This document shows, in pieces, positions 60,178-64,000 of a stretch of DNA of 64,000 bases. The notes under the pieces were generated by a model. That model was not told the origin of the DNA. It made no database searches and saw only the letters and a program-made list of their open reading frames with translations. Source of the DNA: Apostichopus japonicus (Eukaryota; Echinodermata; Holothuroidea; Aspidochirotida; Stichopodidae); assembly GCF_037975245.1 (NCBI RefSeq), contig NC_092562.1, forward strand, positions 25,105,054 to 25,169,053, given 5' to 3'. The number at the start of each line of letters is the position of its first letter. Positions within the stretch are counted from its first letter, which is position 1. A program made the translations under genes and the position numbers.

Positions 60178-61147
60178 GTATCTTCCCTGGTTGAGTACTA
60201 ACTTAGGCCTACTAGCCTAACGTTAAGGGTAGCGTTATATTTTCGTGCAGATCTAGCCTAGGTTTTAAACAAATGCAGTACAGACAATTGACGATGCTTC
60301 ATGTTTTATTACGTATTTTAATTTGCAACTAGGCCGACACGTAGGCGAAGCCTAACACTGGGTTTTCTCATTACTGATGCATATAATGTGTAGGCTAGGC
60401 CTGCCTAGGTCTAATTTAAAAAATAAAAAAAAATTATTTTTGTTTATTCAACTCTCATTTTTAGTACAAACAAAAAACGACAATCAACATGTATCGTCTT
60501 GCTTTCTAGTTAAAACTTACCATTGTGTTTGATCCGCGAGGACTGAAAATGGGCATGTTCATCGTAATTGCTTTAATGAGAAGAACTATCTATGACCTAA
60601 AGAACCCACAGTGTATTTATTGTTCTCAGGGACAGGCTGGCCTAATTAGGGAGTTAGCCACCAAATGTCAGTATCTTGGGACCTCTGATTAAAAATTCTG
60701 GTGGTAGTTTTCATTGCAGCTTGCCCCTGATTCTTTATCTCAAAACAGCCTAATTCCATACACAACATTCTTCCATATTAAGGCAGCTTACAATATAATA
60801 TATGCATGAGGTGCATCTGTCTTTACACGTAATTACCTACAGGCTGCTTTTAATTATCATGTAAGCTCTAACTGTTATCAAACACAAATAACATCATTGG
60901 CAAATTCCAGTGGATGACAAATCTCTTTAATTTAAAAGCTTATGGAGGCAACAATTTCACCATTGAAATTGACACTCCTGTATTGAAGGTTTGAAACTTT
61001 CTTCTACCATACCATGGATTACAACTTTCTCCTGTATTTTGAAACAAACCATGTTTTGTCTTTTCCTTAACTTCCATATTAAAATGGAAAATGTTACCTT
61101 ATTTGCTCCAGGATATTTTGTTTTTCTCGCCTTCGTTCCTTAAACAG

Positions 61148-62963
61148 GAAGGTACCTCAACTAGAGGATATTGAAGGACAACGAACAACTGGTTTTAGCA
61201 ATGCAGCAATGTATATGCGCAGGTATCGAGGCCGCATAAAAGCTGATCAGGAATGTTATGTTCAGTATCAAGCTAAAGAGACTGAGCGAGTGAAAGAATA
61301 TCGTCAAACCATGTCTCAGGAAGCGAGGATATCATACATGATACACATGCAGTTACCCACTTCTGTAAACTGGCCTGCACACATCTGAAGGTGGAGAGGA
61401 AAGTGGAGTTTAACAGACTGATCCAGTTCACTGATGGGTGTGGCGCACAATACAAATCTCGATTTGAATCTCGATAGATTTTGGCGTGCAAGTTGAGCGG
61501 CATTTCTTTGGCTCATGCCATGGAAAAAATCCATGTGATGGAGAGGGTGGGGGTGGTTAAAAATGCAGTCACAAGGTCAGTGAAGTCTGATGTCAACATC
61601 ACCATTGATGGACCCTGGGAGTTCTATGACTTCTGCTCCAAAAATCTTGCTAAGGCACCAGTGAAACCAGATGGATCGTGCAACCACTCTCGTCGTACTT
61701 TTTACTTAGTGAAGGAAGGTGATATACAGAGGGAAAGGCCAACCAGAACAAATGTTGACATTGTGGCTGGAACGCGAAAGTTGCATGCTGTAGCTGGGAT
61801 CTCTCCATACTAATTGCACAAAAGGCGTCTTTCATGCTTCTGTTCACCCTGTCAGGATCTGAACTCAGTAGCACTGTGCATCAATCTGGAGTTTGTGAAG
61901 TCTTGGAGTGAACGCAAGATGTCTGCTAAAGGGATTTCATTTGAAGCAACTACTAGCAGTGATATGGAAGCTGCAGATGTAGGTCACGCTGAGATGGATG
62001 AGATTCCGGTCTGTACACTTGAGAGTGCAACTGATAATGCAACTGGAGCAACTGTGGGTAAATCATCATCTGAAAGATCTGAGACAGGGGACTTATCTGA
62101 AGTGGGTAATGCAGGTGGCATACTAACTTCCAACAAAGTGGGTCAGTCCCTTTTTACTTAAATTTTAAGTGCTAAGCAACATGACATTGAAAGAGATTTC
62201 CTTCTATTTGCAGAATCAAAAACAAAATGCATCAACAGAAGTGTTATGTTTGATGTTGCATATTCCAGTGTTTCTTTTCATGGGAAATGATATGTCACTC
62301 AACTTTATTAAGGGCCTTGATTTCATTAATTAGATTGAAACTCCTTATCAGTGAACTCTAATCAAAAGTGAGGGTGGGGTGAGTTGTCGACTTTCAGTTC
62401 ACTTCTTCGTGAAAAATGCTGGAATAGTTGTTATGGATTGCCCATACCATTTGGTTGGTCATTGCAGTCATCAAGATTGAAGACAGCCAGTGAATATTTC
62501 CTATTTAATTTTTTTTTTGCTCTTTTCATAAATTACAGATTATGATGAATCTGAAGTTGTCCAGACACAGTTGGATGTGTTGAATGAAAAGGTCTTAAAA
62601 GATCTCTTCTGTGATGTCTGCCTACCAGAGAACAAGCATGAGGCATTACTAAAACCACAGCAATGAGGGATTGAAATTCGCCCTGAAGAGTATTATGCTG
62701 TCTTCTATGACAACAAATTCTATATTGGACGATTGCTTGAGAAAGATGGGGAGGAATATCTGTTTAAGTTTCTCCATAGAGTTTGCAGTGCATCTAAGAT
62801 GTATGATTGGCCTATAAGGTCAGATTCTGAGAAGGTTTTAGGCAAATTCGTTATCGATGGACCCCTTACATTGGTGGGCAGTGGACCATTTTCTGTGCAA
62901 GAAATTGAAAATGTGGAGAAAACATATGCTGAAATGAAAGCAATAACACAAGCTGAGCTCTAA
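61148..62963 (+). pseudogene. Broken ORF of a multicopy transposase-like uncharacterised family
   Basis: Possible exon borders are tttaaacag before 61148 and aattacag before 62539. The first block has an Arg/Lys-rich start (MYMRRYRGRIKADQ, KETERVKEYR). Then come FTDGCGAQYKS (about 61422-61457), VERHFFGSCHGKNPCDGEGG (about 61488-61547), NAVTRSVKSD, a DFCSKNL block, RPTRTNVDIVAGTRKLHAV, and RRLSCFCSPCQ. A last exon has YYAVFYDNKFYIGRLLEKDG and YDWPIRSDSEKV, with the stop at 62961. From memory, this order of blocks recurs in many uncharacterised, high-copy invertebrate proteins, and the DG..AQYKS block resembles the metal-binding strand of an RNase H-like fold. Damage includes stops at about 61475 (TAG), 61811 (TAA) and 62664 (TGA), and frameshifts near 61335, 61480 and 61550. 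It is not functional as read. Confidence 0.6.
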
Positions 62964-64000
62964 AGTGGTAAAGCATAAATAATGCATATTTTGTATATAT
63001 TTCAAAGTTTTAACAAGTACACTCTGGCTTTCCATCTAGCTAATTGTACTGTGTACAGTTTCAGTTGACAGCATCTATTCTGCAGGAATCTTAGATGTTT
63101 TAGGTTCTTGCTTGATTGCTTGTCTTCAATATACTGCATGCTTGACTATATGGAAAAGAGCAAAAAAGAAACAGTCAGATATGCTTGTGATAGTGTGTGC
63201 TTCCTTTTTAGCATTTTTTTCTGAAAACAGCTTCAAATTTATGTTTATTCCATTCCATGACATGTGGGGCTATCCCACTTCATCTGATACATTTTCAGAA
63301 AGTTTGAAAAGTGAACATTTAATCATTAGCCAGTTTGATAAAAAAGTAAAAACAATTTATGGTTTTTCGTCTGTCCATGTTTCAAACATGATATTAGTGT
63401 ACATATTGGTACATTTTAGTGTTGCATTGGTGATAATATTGTTGGTATCTAATACCCTCTTGTAATTTGATATCTTTCCAATGGTATGCAAGTTTACAAT
63501 TATGAATTCAACTATTTACTCATTTAAAATTTCTGACATACTGTATTCAAGTCTACAGCTTAACAATCCTTCCATTATATGAAATTTTAGGATTTTCACT
63601 ATTCATATGCAATTTTGAAATTATTGAATTTTATAAATATTCAATTGTTAACTATTCAATTTTCAGTTCAACAATGAATTCAATGACCTACATTAGAGGT
63701 GTCAGTATAAGTAGTATCTTTTTAACTTTGCTAGATATATGCAATTAATCACATGCAAGCCTACAGCTATTCATTCAACTATTTAATTTTTCTTTAATTT
63801 GACTCTGACATTTACAATCTTAAACAGACCACTCTGGATAAGTTGTTGTTTCCCACAGGATATGATATATCATCACAATTTCATGATAATTCCAAAGTAC
63901 AGCAGCAAAGAAACAGCTACAAATGAGTGCCCAGATGTACATTCAATTGAAAATAATAATTTGTAATCCATAGAATTTCTGATGACAAATTAATGTGGAG
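62964..64000. other. AT-rich right flank, no gene recognised
   Basis: A 117-codon frame at 63112-63465 is hydrophobic and AT-driven with no motif I recognise. Two loosely similar ttcaactattta segments (about 63508 and 63771) hint at an old duplication. Confidence 0.5.

Larger units (their letters stand above)
56661..61147. other. Intergenic region between SYK and the broken ORF
   Basis: No gene was recognised. SYK's promoter and any untranslated exons should lie at the left end. A 24-bp repeat occurs at 58556-58694, a transposon-like terminus at 58695, and a CpG-containing motif cluster at 59097-60177. Confidence 0.6.

Noticed and set aside
63112-63465. 117-codon hydrophobic frame
   Set aside because: AT-driven composition, no motif, and no splice or promoter context beyond the pseudogene.

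Overview
The window is eukaryotic. It contains two intron-rich protein-coding genes with GT..AG introns, one wrecked multicopy-type ORF, and a large amount of AT-rich intronic and intergenic DNA full of minisatellites. No bacterial-type operons, Shine-Dalgarno sites or CRISPR arrays are present. The gene content (a TTC39A/B-like TPR protein and a tandem-SH2 SYK/ZAP-70 kinase), the tRNA-headed SINE, the LINE tail and the many polymorphic-looking tandem arrays suggest a marine invertebrate metazoan. An echinoderm such as a sea cucumber is my best guess, but that is inference only.

Layout. Positions 1602-7402 (+) hold the last seven coding exons of a TTC39A/B-like gene; its 5' half lies off the left edge. 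Positions 7403-16652 are a tail-to-tail intergenic or 3'-UTR stretch with simple repeats and a 24-bp minisatellite. Positions 16653-56660 (-) hold a complete SYK-type cytoplasmic tyrosine kinase. I reconstructed 15 coding exons whose phases all agree and which total 2106 nt, or 701 residues: SH2, interdomain A, SH2, a proline-rich interdomain B, then the kinase domain with intact catalytic motifs. Its introns carry almost every repeat class seen here: 52-bp, 17-bp, 42/32-bp, 30-bp and 136-bp arrays, a tRNA-derived SINE, a near-perfect 79-bp hairpin and a TIR element. Positions 56661-61147 contain no recognisable gene, but 59.1-60.2 kb has a striking cluster of CpG-containing palindromic motifs. 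Positions 61148-62963 (+) are a degenerate ORF of a multicopy, transposase-like uncharacterised family, broken by in-frame stops and frameshifts. The last kilobase is AT-rich with nothing recognised.

The best candidates for something undescribed are two. The first is a 2.07-kb element at 48286-50360, with perfect 16-bp terminal inverted repeats, that carries ten copies of a 14-bp word (GTGACTCGCGTGAC), partly inside a ~349-bp tandem duplication. The second starts at 58695 with a very similar terminus, followed by its own dispersed motif (TTACGA[A/G]CGTT) and then the broken ORF. I infer that both could belong to one family of DNA transposons whose internal words are protein-binding sites. The two host genes show no sign of working together. 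TTC39 proteins are linked to lipid metabolism and SYK to ITAM-coupled immune-type signalling.
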